Source: Paenibacillus sp. GM2
GTDB taxonomy: Bacteria > Bacillota > Bacilli > Paenibacillales > Paenibacillaceae
DNA: 64,000 nucleotides
Direction: 5' to 3'
NCBI RefSeq assembly: GCF_900069005.2
Contig: NZ_LN831279.1
Span: forward strand, 2,003,140-2,067,139
The position numbers were made by a program, and so were the translations under genes. Positions within the stretch are counted from its first letter, which is position 1, and the number at the start of each line of letters is the position of its first letter. The notes below the pieces were generated by a model. That model had not been told where the DNA came from. It saw only the letters and a list, made by a program, of their open reading frames with translations, and did not search any database. Of the stretch, positions 8,717-17,608 are shown piece after piece.

Positions 8717-9799
8717 CTAGAATTTGTCGGTCACTGCATTCACGACATCGTCCGCTTCCATGCTCTCCGCAATCGGCCCTGAAGACATCCAGTGTCTGGA
8801 TGACACTTTAAAGACCTGATTCTTCTTCACAGCAGGAAGCGACTTCCATATCTGCAGTTGTTCAATCTGCTTTGCAGTTCCTATCGCCTCTTGATGCGCG
8901 TCTTCTGTGTCGATCGAACCGCCGTAGATCGCGAACACGTAATCAGCAGTAATCAAAGGCAATTCTTCTAGTGATAGATTAACTCCCCAATCATCCTCAG
9001 ACTTCTTTTGAAGCTCTGCGATGCTGGAATCTGGCTTCAATCCGAAGTCGGTATAGACCAGATTGAAACTTGGGAAGAACACTTGCAAATTCTTGTCCGA
9101 TGGACGGACAAAGGCTACTGTCTTATCTGAACCCACCGCCTGAATAATGGTATCCTGTGCCTGTTTGAGCTTCTCCTCATAGGCCTGAATCACAGCTTGT
9201 GCTTTATCCTCCAGCCCTAATGCCTTGCCGATCTCAACGATCGAGGACTTCCAATCATCCGGTGCGAATGCGATCGTTGGTGCAATTTTGCTCAGCTCAG
9301 CGTATCCCTTCTCATCGGTGGAATACTGCTGAACAATGATCAGATCGGGATCGGCTTCAAGAATAGCTTCCGGGTTCGGCTTGAAGTCAGCGCTGCCCGA
9401 CAGGGAAATATTCAGCTTCTGCAATTGATCATCCAGATAGTAGCCTTTGAAATCATAAGCGTACACCATCGGCGCTTCCAGAGACAGCATAATATCCTCC
9501 AGCCCGAACACCGCAACTCGCTGTGGATGTACAGGAACCTCTGTTTCTCCAAACCCATGTTTGATCTTAATGGTGTTCCCTTTTTCATTCTCTTTGGACG
9601 ACTCAGACTGGACCGCAGCTTGTGTATTGGCTTCCGTCTTGGCGGCGCCCGGATTTTCTTCCGGCTTCTCTTTACCGCCACAAGCCGATAACATCGTAAT
9701 GACTAGAATCACTATCAGCAGTAGTGCAATCCCCCGAAATTTTCTGTATTCAGTGGTCGCAGTCCTTCTTGCAACCGCTTGTCTTTCTATTGATAACAT
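8717..9799 (-). CDS. siderophore-binding lipoprotein, first gene of FecCD operon
   Basis: A 360-residue iron-siderophore binding lipoprotein. A long basic N-terminus (about 20 residues) precedes a hydrophobic helix and the lipobox LSAC; a Glu/Asn-rich linker leads to the binding domain with VPVHPQRVAVFGLEDIMLSLE, ILEADPDLIIVQQY and IWKSLPAVKKNQVFKVSSRHW. I place the start at ATG 9799, seven bases after GGAGGGG; the longer frame from 9847 would run through the Fur box. It heads the operon with the two FecCD permeases, the ABC exporter and a second binding protein. YfiY-like by operon layout. Confidence 0.92.
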   Translation of the reverse strand: MLSIERQAVARRTATTEYRKFRGIALLLIVILVITMLSACGGKEKPEENPGAAKTEANTQAAVQSESSKENEKGNTIKIKHGFGETEVPVHPQRVAVFGLEDIMLSLEAPMVYAYDFKGYYLDDQLQKLNISLSGSADFKPNPEAILEADPDLIIVQQYSTDEKGYAELSKIAPTIAFAPDDWKSSIVEIGKALGLEDKAQAVIQAYEEKLKQAQDTIIQAVGSDKTVAFVRPSDKNLQVFFPSFNLVYTDFGLKPDSSIAELQKKSEDDWGVNLSLEELPLITADYVFAIYGGSIDTEDAHQEAIGTAKQIEQLQIWKSLPAVKKNQVFKVSSRHWMSSGPIAESMEADDVVNAVTDKF

Positions 9800-9817
9800 C
9801 CTGTCCCCTCCATTACT

Positions 9818-9836
9818 GATATTGATTATCATTATC
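9818..9836 (-). promoter_or_regulatory. Fur box of the FecCD operon
   Basis: Minus strand reads GATAATGATAATCAATATC, 18 of 19 matches to the Fur consensus GATAATGATAATCATTATC. It lies 18 bases upstream of the start of the binding-protein gene, where a bound Fur would overlap the promoter. Confidence 0.9.
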
Positions 9837-9901
9837 GATAGGGACATTATATATCATGCTCGACACGCATAGGAATACGAGATAATGCTATATATTTCTG
9901 C

Positions 9902-11497
9902 TTACAGCGCACTAAATAACTGATCCAGTTCCTGCAATAAAAGCTCTTGGCGATTCGCTGTATATTCGAGAATCGGTTCAGCCATCCATGCAGCATTTGA
10001 TGTCTGCAGCACCTGACCATGGCACACCGGCTTGAGCCTTCCCCAGTCCTCGGACAACCGGGTCTTCTGCCACAGGCTTTGCGATTGCGCATCCTTAAGC
10101 ACATGAACCAGCATTACATCCGCATCAAATCGCCCCAGCTGCCCGACCTCCTCAAATGTTGTAAATTCGATCTGTTCAACGCCTTTAGCGCAAGGAAGCT
10201 GGAGATCGTCGTACAGAACTGTGCCCGCTCTTCTTCCCCATATTTTTATTCCTCGCGGGCAGAGAGTGAGAATAAGCCAGGCCCCTGCTTGAAAATCTGT
10301 CGGAACCTTCATGCGTATGGCTGCTGCCTGCTCATCATAACGGGCCAGCCATTTTTTCGCTTCTGCTTCGCGGTTCAAGAACTTTGCAGTCATCTGCAAA
10401 TGAACTCTCCAGTCCGCACTATGCCAAGGCAGGAATAAGGTCGGCGCAATCTGTTGCAGCCGGGCCTTCTCTTCATCCGGGATCATCTCTTCCAGGGCAA
10501 TGATCTTGTCGGGACGAGCGCGCCACAGCGCCTGCCGATTGAAATCATAATCATGGCTTAAGGGAACCTTGACGTCAAAGCGATATTTTCTCCGGTATTC
10601 ATCCGCCCAGGACTGATCGATCGGAGCTGCATAGGGTATGATCTGCAGCGACAGCAGGTGGCCGATATTAGGCCAGCTGTACGCAGCGATCCTCTCCTTG
10701 CGGTTGGCAACATAGACGCTTGGCGACATGCCGGAATATTTGCTGAATTGACTGCTGAAATATTGCGGGTCTTTATACCCTACCGCTTCTGTAATTTCAC
10801 GCAGTACAAAACCTTCCTCCATCAGCTGCTTGGCCTTGTTCATCCTGATTTCCGTCAGATATTCCATGATGCTCTGCCCGTATCTTTCCTTGTAGGACCT
10901 CATGAAGTAATACCTGCTCATTCCAGCCATGCCTGCCAAATAGTCAACAGTAATAACCTCTGTATAATGGCGTTCCAAGAAAAGCCGCACCTGCTCCAGA
11001 ACATCCCCGTACCAGCCTTGTCTCTTCAACAGCAAATGTAGCAGATCCTGAAACCCCGCTTCACTAGCCAGGCGGTCTGCCGCATCATCGGTATGCCAGT
11101 GTTCGACGATTTTCTGACAGAGGCCAAGCAGCTGTTCCTGGGAAGACACCGCAGCGACCTGCGGCAGCCGCCGAATTGCATCGGCACCTATATGGCTGCC
11201 TTCCCCTGCAGACATCTCATAATAAAACAAATACAAAATCTGCTGCCCTATAAAAGGATAGTCTATCTCAACCCGTTGTCCCGGCTGGATCACAAACACC
11301 TTATCCGGGGACAGAGGGTTGAGAATCCCGTCTATCACAATGGAGCCATGCCGGTAATGGGAGGCGAGCAGTATCGGAGCCGGACAGGCCTTGAACAACA
11401 GCTGATAGCTATCACCGCGGCTTTCGATCATCACCACCTCAGTCAATCTGAACCGGACATAATACAGCCAATCCGCATCATTTGCTGGACTGTTCAT
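9902..11497 (-). CDS. AraC regulator fused to siderophore-binding domain (Btr type)
   Basis: A 531-residue cytoplasmic regulator in three parts: an N-terminal AraC sensing domain (about 1-155), a double helix-turn-helix AraC domain (about 165-265, with VDYLAGMAGMSRYYFMRSYK and ITEAVGYKDPQYFSSQFSKY), and a C-terminal FhuD-like siderophore-binding domain without a signal peptide. B. subtilis Btr (YbbB) has this architecture and activates siderophore uptake when the ligand enters the cell (established). Its ATG lies one base after the stop of the preceding binding-protein gene, so the two are one Fur-controlled operon and probably sense and capture the same siderophore. The ribosome site is weak, consistent with translational coupling. 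Confidence 0.9.
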   Translation of the reverse strand: MNSPANDADWLYYVRFRLTEVVMIESRGDSYQLLFKACPAPILLASHYRHGSIVIDGILNPLSPDKVFVIQPGQRVEIDYPFIGQQILYLFYYEMSAGEGSHIGADAIRRLPQVAAVSSQEQLLGLCQKIVEHWHTDDAADRLASEAGFQDLLHLLLKRQGWYGDVLEQVRLFLERHYTEVITVDYLAGMAGMSRYYFMRSYKERYGQSIMEYLTEIRMNKAKQLMEEGFVLREITEAVGYKDPQYFSSQFSKYSGMSPSVYVANRKERIAAYSWPNIGHLLSLQIIPYAAPIDQSWADEYRRKYRFDVKVPLSHDYDFNRQALWRARPDKIIALEEMIPDEEKARLQQIAPTLFLPWHSADWRVHLQMTAKFLNREAEAKKWLARYDEQAAAIRMKVPTDFQAGAWLILTLCPRGIKIWGRRAGTVLYDDLQLPCAKGVEQIEFTTFEEVGQLGRFDADVMLVHVLKDAQSQSLWQKTRLSEDWGRLKPVCHGQVLQTSNAAWMAEPILEYTANRQELLLQELDQLFSAL

Positions 11498-11498
11498 C

Positions 11499-12506
11499 CT
11501 ATTTTACTGATAACAGACTGTTCGAGATGAACTCTAACTGTGCTTCAAGCGTTACCGGATCATTGTACGTATCGCCGTGCGGATCCAGTTGGAATACGTG
11601 GCCTGCTTTTACGCCGGGGAGTCCTTTCCAAATCGCGCTGTCATAGACAATCTTCGGATCGCTTGTATCGCCGGCCCAAGGGCAAGTGAAGATGATATCG
11701 CCCGCATACTCCGGCAGCTTCTCAAGCGAGATGGAAGCCCAGCCTGTGCCGCTGTCGATCGCTTCCTTCTGCGCTTCAGGCGGCGCCTTAAGACCAAATT
11801 CGTCATAGATAATCTCTCCGCCACGACCATAGTTGTGGCCAAAGACATACAATCCCTTGGCGTATGGATTAAGAATAGATACGGTTTTATCCCCGACTGC
11901 CGCTTGTACCTTCGGCTTCAGTTCATCAACTTTTGCCTTCCACCCGGCTACCCAATCCTCAGCCTCTTTTTCTTTACCAGTCAGCTTGCCGAAATCGATG
12001 ATCTGATCCTTGTAATTCTTCTTCCCGTAGTCGATAGCTACGACGGGGGCAATCTGCTCCAGCTTGTCGATTCCCTCGCTGCCGGTGAAAGTAATGATTA
12101 AGTCCGGATTAAGCTCAAGAATCTTCTCCGGCGAAGGATCCACTCCGAGATCCTCCGTCCCGTCCAGCTTCCCTGCAAAATACGGATTCTCCATCGCTCC
12201 GGAGAGTACGCCGACAGGTTTCACTCCCATCGCCAGGAAATAGCCAGTATAGAAATTCGTCAAATCGACGATACGCTGCGGATTTTTAGGAACTTCAACG
12301 TCTCCGTTCCCAGCCTGGAATATGAACGTCTCCGCTGAATCGGAGGCATTTGATGATGAAGCTGCCGGAACATTACCTGAAGTATTGTTCTTTTCCCCTT
12401 GGCCAGAGGAAGATGAATCCCCTGCAGACTGTCCGCATGCTGCCAATAACACAGCTAATCCTAGCAGACAGACTAATAAAACATACAACCTTGAAGATTT
12501 ATGCAA
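11499..12506 (-). CDS. siderophore-binding lipoprotein (orphan)
   Basis: A 335-residue iron-siderophore binding lipoprotein: signal helix, lipobox LAAC, a Ser/Gly/Asn-rich linker, then the binding domain with EVPKNPQRIVDLTNFYTGY, ILELNPDLIITFTGSEG and the C-terminal IWKGLPGVKAGHVFQLDPHG. The start is TTG 12506, six bases after GGGAGAGGA; no ATG is available nearby. There is no permease in its operon; the only partner gene is the AraC/binding-domain regulator directly downstream. It must use a permease encoded elsewhere, possibly the FecCD pair at 6502-8624. A Fur box lies 26 bases upstream. Confidence 0.92.
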   Translation of the reverse strand: MHKSSRLYVLLVCLLGLAVLLAACGQSAGDSSSSGQGEKNNTSGNVPAASSSNASDSAETFIFQAGNGDVEVPKNPQRIVDLTNFYTGYFLAMGVKPVGVLSGAMENPYFAGKLDGTEDLGVDPSPEKILELNPDLIITFTGSEGIDKLEQIAPVVAIDYGKKNYKDQIIDFGKLTGKEKEAEDWVAGWKAKVDELKPKVQAAVGDKTVSILNPYAKGLYVFGHNYGRGGEIIYDEFGLKAPPEAQKEAIDSGTGWASISLEKLPEYAGDIIFTCPWAGDTSDPKIVYDSAIWKGLPGVKAGHVFQLDPHGDTYNDPVTLEAQLEFISNSLLSVK

Positions 12507-12531
12507 GATATATCCTCTCCCTTTTATAGTT

Positions 12532-12550
12532 GATACTGATAATCATTATC
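12532..12550 (-). promoter_or_regulatory. Fur box of binding protein-AraC operon
   Basis: Read on the plus strand, GATACTGATAATCATTATC matches the 19-base Fur consensus at 18 positions. It sits just upstream of the TTG start at 12506. Confidence 0.9.
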
Positions 12551-12604
12551 AATTTACCATGAGATAGATATACAGACAATCCTTTTTTTCTGTAGAGAAT
12601 AAAT

Positions 12605-14227
12605 CTAGCCTGAAGTTAGCGCCGCCAGCACGTCATCTATTTTTTGGCGGTGTGATAGAATTCCATAGTTCATCCATGTGTAAAAATCCACCTCATATAC
12701 GTAGCCGCCCTTCACCACTCGAAGCGACTGCCAAAGTGGCGAGTTCAGAATCTCCCTCTCTTCCCTCTCTCTTGTAGAATGACGCTTATCGAACGTTATA
12801 AACAAATGATCCGCATCTAGCTCCACTAGCTCCTGTGGCTCCAGCAATACTTTTCTCGAATCCCGGGTCAATTTCTTCACAAGCAACGGAGGCGTCAGAC
12901 CGAGATCACGGTACAGGATCGGGCCTGTATAGCCATGGTCTTCACCCCCGTATAGACTGATCCCCAGCGCTGAGATGCGCAGAAAAGCTACGCTTTGTCG
13001 ATGCAGCAAAGGTTTGAGCAGCTTACGCGCCTTATCGGATCTTTGCTCATAGTCTCCGATAATATCGACAACCTTTGATCTGCAATCTAGTAATTCTGCG
13101 ACAGTCTCTAAAGTGGAACGCCAATCTTCTCCAGGATGAGAGAGACTGTACATCGGCGCGAGGCTTCCCAGCACATCTGAAGCAATCCAGCGACTGAACC
13201 CGCCGTCCATGATAATGATGTCAGGCTTATGTGACGACAGCGCCTCCATATCTCCCGCTCCGATATCAAATACAGGCACATTAGCCAGTTTGAGATACTC
13301 TTGCTTCCCCCATTCGGCCTGAGTGCACTGTATGAGAGGGGTGACGCCAAGGGCCACCAGGAAATCCTCCAAAAATGGCGCAAATACCCGTTTCTTGCCC
13401 CTATAACTGCGTCGATACTGTCCAGGCGACACGCCCACCGACTTCTTGAAACGGCGGTTGAAATAATATTCATTATTAAACCCGACGTTCTGCGCAATCT
13501 CGAATAGGCGGTCTTCCGATATTAGCAGTTGCTGCTTGGCCCGGTCCATTCGGAAATCATTAATATATTCCAGCGGCACCTTACCGGTCATTTCTTTAAA
13601 AAGGCGTGTATACTGCCAGCGTGTGATATTCGCCTGCGTGGCCAGGTAATCTACCGTCAACGAATCTTGATAGTTCTGTTTAATATGCTGAATCGATGCC
13701 TCCACAGCTTGTCGCATATCCCTCTCCGTGCCCGCAAGCCCATTTTGCCTGAAAATGAATCGCAGCCACTCCTGGAACCTGATCTGCTGCTCAAAGAGCT
13801 CAAGCTCATCGCGGCAATCCCTCATTTGATACAATACTTCAAGGCGATCTATGCATTGGGAGAACGGTTGACAGTTCAATTCACCTGGACGCAATATCCG
13901 CTCCGGAATGACTTCTTCCCCAGCGGTGCTGCCGTCTTCTCCCAACCTCAGCATCCCGAACAGTACCCGATAATAGCTAACCCCTTCCTTGCCCGGCCTG
14001 ATGCGATAGGCCGAGCCGGGTGGGATTAAATAGCCTCTACTATGCTTCATATTTAGAGAGGCCTCATCGATAGTGAGGCTTCCTTCTCCGCGAACTGTAA
14101 TGAGTATAATATGATGCTTCGCTGTCATCGCCGTATCGGCTAATTCAAAGGGCAAATAGCAATAATCCAGACCAAACATAGAAAATAACATGGAGTAGTG
14201 TAGGTTTATTAATCCTGCGTGGCTCAT
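12605..14227 (-). CDS. AraC regulator fused to siderophore-binding domain
   Basis: A 540-residue fusion regulator: N-terminal AraC sensing domain (about 1-165), AraC helix-turn-helix pair (about 175-275, with VDYLATQANITRWQYTRLFK and IAQNVGFNNEYYFNRRFK), then an FhuD-like binding domain (about 280-540). That last domain closely resembles the adjacent lipoprotein at 14345-15349: both have LED(F/Y)LVALG(V/I)TP, WGKQ(E/D)YL, YTG-I and LGLTPP or IGLTPP. The regulator therefore probably senses the ligand the lipoprotein imports (inference from paralogy). The ATG at 14227 follows AAGGG. It is 117 bases downstream of the lipoprotein gene with no terminator or Fur box seen between, so it is likely co-transcribed. 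Confidence 0.9.
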   Translation of the reverse strand: MSHAGLINLHYSMLFSMFGLDYCYLPFELADTAMTAKHHIILITVRGEGSLTIDEASLNMKHSRGYLIPPGSAYRIRPGKEGVSYYRVLFGMLRLGEDGSTAGEEVIPERILRPGELNCQPFSQCIDRLEVLYQMRDCRDELELFEQQIRFQEWLRFIFRQNGLAGTERDMRQAVEASIQHIKQNYQDSLTVDYLATQANITRWQYTRLFKEMTGKVPLEYINDFRMDRAKQQLLISEDRLFEIAQNVGFNNEYYFNRRFKKSVGVSPGQYRRSYRGKKRVFAPFLEDFLVALGVTPLIQCTQAEWGKQEYLKLANVPVFDIGAGDMEALSSHKPDIIIMDGGFSRWIASDVLGSLAPMYSLSHPGEDWRSTLETVAELLDCRSKVVDIIGDYEQRSDKARKLLKPLLHRQSVAFLRISALGISLYGGEDHGYTGPILYRDLGLTPPLLVKKLTRDSRKVLLEPQELVELDADHLFITFDKRHSTREREEREILNSPLWQSLRVVKGGYVYEVDFYTWMNYGILSHRQKIDDVLAALTSG

Positions 14228-14344
14228 CGTATCCCTTTCCTATCAATAGATATATAAAAATAGATATAACAAACGCCAAGAAAGCTCAATCCAAATACGG
14301 ATTCGCTCTCCTGACGGTATTTTCTTCAATTCTGATATCACGAA

Positions 14345-15349
14345 TTATTTAATGAAGATATTCAGCAAATCATCGATTTTCTTCATATTCGCGTAGATCG
14401 CACCGGATTGCCAATGCGTCCGGTCGACCTGATATACATGTCCATTCTTCACGGCAGGCATAGACTTCCATAACGGGCTGTCGAACCATTTCTCGGCTTC
14501 TCTATTTTCTGCCGAATCCCAATAGCCGTTCGAAGGGAACACAATGATATGATCCGCATTTAATTCCGGAAGCGCCTCTTCTGAGATAACCGCATGGAAA
14601 TCCTTCATCTCGCTCACCATGGTTGGAGGCGTCAGGCCGATTTCCTTATAGATATTGCCTGTGTACCGGTTTTCAAGGCCAAATAAGGCAAGTGTCTTAT
14701 CCCCAATATTCAGACGGATAACGGCCACTGTCTCATCCCCGATTGCGCTCTTCAATTTCTGTTGGGCATCGGCGACTTTCTGGTCATATTGCTTAAGCAC
14801 TTCTTCGCCCTTCTCTTTCTGATTCACCAGATCCGCGATTGTCCGAAGAATTTCCGGAGGATTTTGCAGTATATTCTCAGGCAAGCGATAGGTGGGAGCG
14901 ATCTTGGAATATATTTCGTACTTGGCGGCATCGACAACTCCATCTACGATAATCAGATCCGGGGACGCGTCCAGCAAGGCTTCAATGCTGCCCGTAATAT
15001 CAAATTGGGGAACATTCAGATCGAGATAGTCCTGCTTGCCCCAGGAGGGATGATACCATTGAACGACCGGTGTTATGCCAAGCGCAACCAAATAATCCTC
15101 CAAATAGATTCCGGCAATTCGCTGAGGATGGACAGGGATTTCAACCTCTCCGAATTCATCGCTTACGGTTCGGGTGCCGCTTGATGGTTGTTCCCCCACA
15201 GGATTGGTCTGCTGCTGAGCAATCCCTTCTTTGCCGGATTGTCCAGCCTGCTGATTTGACTCCCCTTGCTTGCCGCATCCGACAAGGGCCACAGACAGGC
15301 TAAGCAGAATAGCCAGGCAGACCGCTGCCCATCGGCGAGATTTTCCCAT
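14345..15349 (-). CDS. siderophore-binding lipoprotein (orphan)
   Basis: A 334-residue siderophore-binding lipoprotein with lipobox LVGC, a Gln/Gly-rich linker and the binding domain (EIPVHPQRIAGIYLEDYL, LLDASPDLIIVDGV, LWKSMPAVKNGHVYQVDRTH). The start is ATG 15349, with AGGAGAGG eight bases upstream; the frame from 15379 and an out-of-frame ATG at 15355 are less well placed. It has a Fur box upstream but no permease genes beside it; the next gene is the AraC regulator whose binding domain is its paralogue. Part of a binding-protein-plus-sensor module. Confidence 0.92.
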   Translation of the reverse strand: MGKSRRWAAVCLAILLSLSVALVGCGKQGESNQQAGQSGKEGIAQQQTNPVGEQPSSGTRTVSDEFGEVEIPVHPQRIAGIYLEDYLVALGITPVVQWYHPSWGKQDYLDLNVPQFDITGSIEALLDASPDLIIVDGVVDAAKYEIYSKIAPTYRLPENILQNPPEILRTIADLVNQKEKGEEVLKQYDQKVADAQQKLKSAIGDETVAVIRLNIGDKTLALFGLENRYTGNIYKEIGLTPPTMVSEMKDFHAVISEEALPELNADHIIVFPSNGYWDSAENREAEKWFDSPLWKSMPAVKNGHVYQVDRTHWQSGAIYANMKKIDDLLNIFIK

Positions 15350-15397
15350 AACATGATCCTCTCCTATATAAATGATCAACGAAACAATCTATCGATC

Positions 15398-15416
15398 GAT
15401 AATGATTCTCAATCTC
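15398..15416 (-). promoter_or_regulatory. Fur box of binding protein 14345-15349
   Basis: GATAATGATTCTCAATCTC matches 15 of 19 positions of the Fur consensus and lies 49 bases upstream of the ATG. Confidence 0.75.
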
Positions 15417-15493
15417 ATTTCGTTCATGGTTATTTTATACTCCTGTTTCGGTATCTGCAATGCACATTTTCGACGTCATTTTTATACATACAC

Positions 15494-15539
15494 AAAAACA
15501 ACCGTCCCGGCCTTCTGAAATCATAGGCCAGGACGGTTG
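15494..15539 (-). terminator. terminator of the mannitol PTS operon
   Basis: Minus-strand stem CAACCGTCCTGGCCT / AGGCCGGGACGGTTG (one mismatch) followed by TTTTTGT, located 13 bases beyond the HPr stop codon. Confidence 0.9.
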
Positions 15540-15552
15540 CTTATCGTTAATT

Positions 15553-15816
15553 CTATTCCTCGTAAATTTGCGTTAACATACGGCCAAGCTCCCGGAAGGC
15601 CTGCACTTCTTGCTCGCCTTTGACCTCAAGTCTAATCTCATCCCCGGCTGAGATTCCAAGCGTCAGCAGCCCAAGCGGACTCTTCCCATTAGCTTGCTTA
15701 TCACCTTTATATAAAGTCACCTGACAAGGAAATGAATGGGCCTTCTCGGCAAAGGCTTTGGATGGTCGCGCATGAAATCCTTGCGGGTGTATGACGGTAA
15801 ATACTTGCGATATCAT
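15553..15816 (-). CDS. ptsH: HPr phosphocarrier protein
   Basis: An 87-residue cytoplasmic phosphocarrier of the PTS. The active-site motif GFHARPS puts the phosphorylated histidine exactly at position 15, and GKSPLG puts the regulatory serine at position 46, so both EI-dependent and HprK-dependent phosphorylation are possible in principle. Residue 47 is Pro where B. subtilis HPr has Ile, which may weaken HprK or CcpA interaction (inference). The ATG is two bases after the ptsI stop and GAGGAG lies inside the ptsI end. It is the last gene of the mannitol operon, after EI, the reverse of the usual ptsH-ptsI order, which suggests a second, dedicated set. Confidence 0.95.
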   Translation of the reverse strand: MISQVFTVIHPQGFHARPSKAFAEKAHSFPCQVTLYKGDKQANGKSPLGLLTLGISAGDEIRLEVKGEQEVQAFRELGRMLTQIYEE

Positions 15817-15818
15817 CG

Positions 15819-17543
15819 TTATGCTTCACTCCTCAGCTGGTTATTTACGAAATCAAGCACCTCTTGTTGACTGCTCATGTTCAGCGCTTCTGCGGCAAGC
15901 CGTGACCATTCCTGCCTGGACAACCGTGACAGCAGCTCCCGTGCCGGAAGCACCGATGATGCACTCATGCTGAGCTCATGCAGGCCAAGACCAAGCAGCA
16001 GTGGAATCGCTGACGCATCCCCCGCCATTTCCCCACACATCCCCGCCCATTTCCCATGGCGATCCGCAGCTTGAACGACGAGCTGCACCATGCGAAGGAT
16101 CACCGGATGATGCGGCTGGTATAAGTAGGAGACGGATTCGTTCATCCGATCCGCAGCCATCGTATATTGGATCAGATCATTAGTCCCGATGCTGAAGAAA
16201 TCTACTTCCTCTGCTAATCGATCCGCAGCCAGGACAGCCGCCGGAGTCTCGATCATGATGCCAACCTCAAGCTCGCTTGCGACCATAACTCCTTCTTGCT
16301 CCAGACGAATCCGCTCTTCCTGCAAGATCCGCTTCGCTTCACGCAGCTCACTCAATAGGGAGATCATCGGGAACATTATAGCCAGCTTCCCATGCGTGCT
16401 TGCCCTGAGTAATGCTCTTAGCTGCGTACGGAACAGTTCCTCCCGATCCAGACAGAGACGGATAGCCCGAAGGCCAAGGAACGGATTCATCTCTTGCGGC
16501 AGCTGCATGTAACTCAGCTCCTTGTCTCCCCCGATGTCGAGAGTGCGGATGACGACCCGTTTGCCGCTCATTTTCTCCAGTACATGCTTGTAGACGGAAT
16601 ACTGCTCCTCCTCCGAAGGGAACGTTGAACGCCCCATATACAGAAACTCTGTGCGGAACAATCCAATCCCATCGGCACCATTGGCCAAAACCTTCTCCAG
16701 ATCCTCGATCCCGCCGATATTCCCCGCTAATTCCACGTGCACTTTATCCGCAGTAAGCGAGGGGCGATCCACATAGCTTTTCATTCGCCATACATTATCT
16801 TCATATTTACGCTTGCGCTCGAAGTAATCTTCTATTTGGTTGCGCGAAGGATTTACAATAATCTCGCCTCGCGTTGCATCCAAAATAACGGTGTCGCCTG
16901 TTTTGATATATGATGCATCGCTCCCTGCGCCAACTACAGCTGCAAGCTCTAGGGAACGAGCCATGATGGCAGAATGTGAGGTACGGCTGCCGATTTCCGT
17001 AACAAAGCCGCGTATATAATCCATATTCAGTTGGGCCGTATCCGATGGAGTTAGGTCCTTGGCAAATAGAATGGCCTCGTCATTCAACTCGGAGAACGCA
17101 TGATGCGCACGTCCCTCCAGCTTGTCGATGACTCGTCTTGTAATATCCCCGACATCCGCCGCCCGTTCGCGCAGCATTTCATTGTCCATGGAGCGCAGCG
17201 CGTCCATTATCGCTGCCGCCACTTCATACAAGGCATATTCCGCGCAGACGCCCTCGCGCTCGATCCGAGCCAATGCCGCATCGCTCAATTCCGGATCATC
17301 CAGTAGAAATAGATGCGCTTCGAATATTTCTGCCTTTTGCGGCCCCAACCGTTCCAGGGTCTGCTGCCTGATCCGGTCGATATCAGCCTTTGCTGACTCA
17401 ATGGCCTCTTTTAGACGCTGCATTTCGGCAGCTCTGTCTTCAATCTCTTGACGCTGTGGTATGGATTCTTCCATTTCCAGCCGGTAAGCCTTCGCGATAG
17501 CAATCCCTGGTGAAGCAGGTACGCCAGTCAGTAAATGGCCCAT
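15819..17543 (-). CDS. ptsI: PTS enzyme I (phosphoenolpyruvate-protein phosphotransferase)
   Basis: A 574-residue enzyme I that passes phosphate from phosphoenolpyruvate to HPr. The phosphohistidine motif is GSRTSHSAIMA with His190; the C-terminal barrel has TEFLYMGR, the GGDKELSYMQLP stretch, the catalytic-loop motif GMCGEMAGD and ETPAAV. The length is that of the family. The ATG at 17543 follows AGGAGGG. It lies 65 bases after mtlD and immediately before ptsH, within what appears to be a single operon with no terminator between, so it is likely induced with mannitol uptake rather than being the housekeeping copy; that is an inference from position. Confidence 0.95.
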   Translation of the reverse strand: MGHLLTGVPASPGIAIAKAYRLEMEESIPQRQEIEDRAAEMQRLKEAIESAKADIDRIRQQTLERLGPQKAEIFEAHLFLLDDPELSDAALARIEREGVCAEYALYEVAAAIMDALRSMDNEMLRERAADVGDITRRVIDKLEGRAHHAFSELNDEAILFAKDLTPSDTAQLNMDYIRGFVTEIGSRTSHSAIMARSLELAAVVGAGSDASYIKTGDTVILDATRGEIIVNPSRNQIEDYFERKRKYEDNVWRMKSYVDRPSLTADKVHVELAGNIGGIEDLEKVLANGADGIGLFRTEFLYMGRSTFPSEEEQYSVYKHVLEKMSGKRVVIRTLDIGGDKELSYMQLPQEMNPFLGLRAIRLCLDREELFRTQLRALLRASTHGKLAIMFPMISLLSELREAKRILQEERIRLEQEGVMVASELEVGIMIETPAAVLAADRLAEEVDFFSIGTNDLIQYTMAADRMNESVSYLYQPHHPVILRMVQLVVQAADRHGKWAGMCGEMAGDASAIPLLLGLGLHELSMSASSVLPARELLSRLSRQEWSRLAAEALNMSSQQEVLDFVNNQLRSEA

Positions 17544-17608
17544 TCCAATCCCTCCTATTGTAGAAGCCCAGCTGGAATACTCAGGAGCTCGGCTTCCTCT
17601 TTCTCTAT

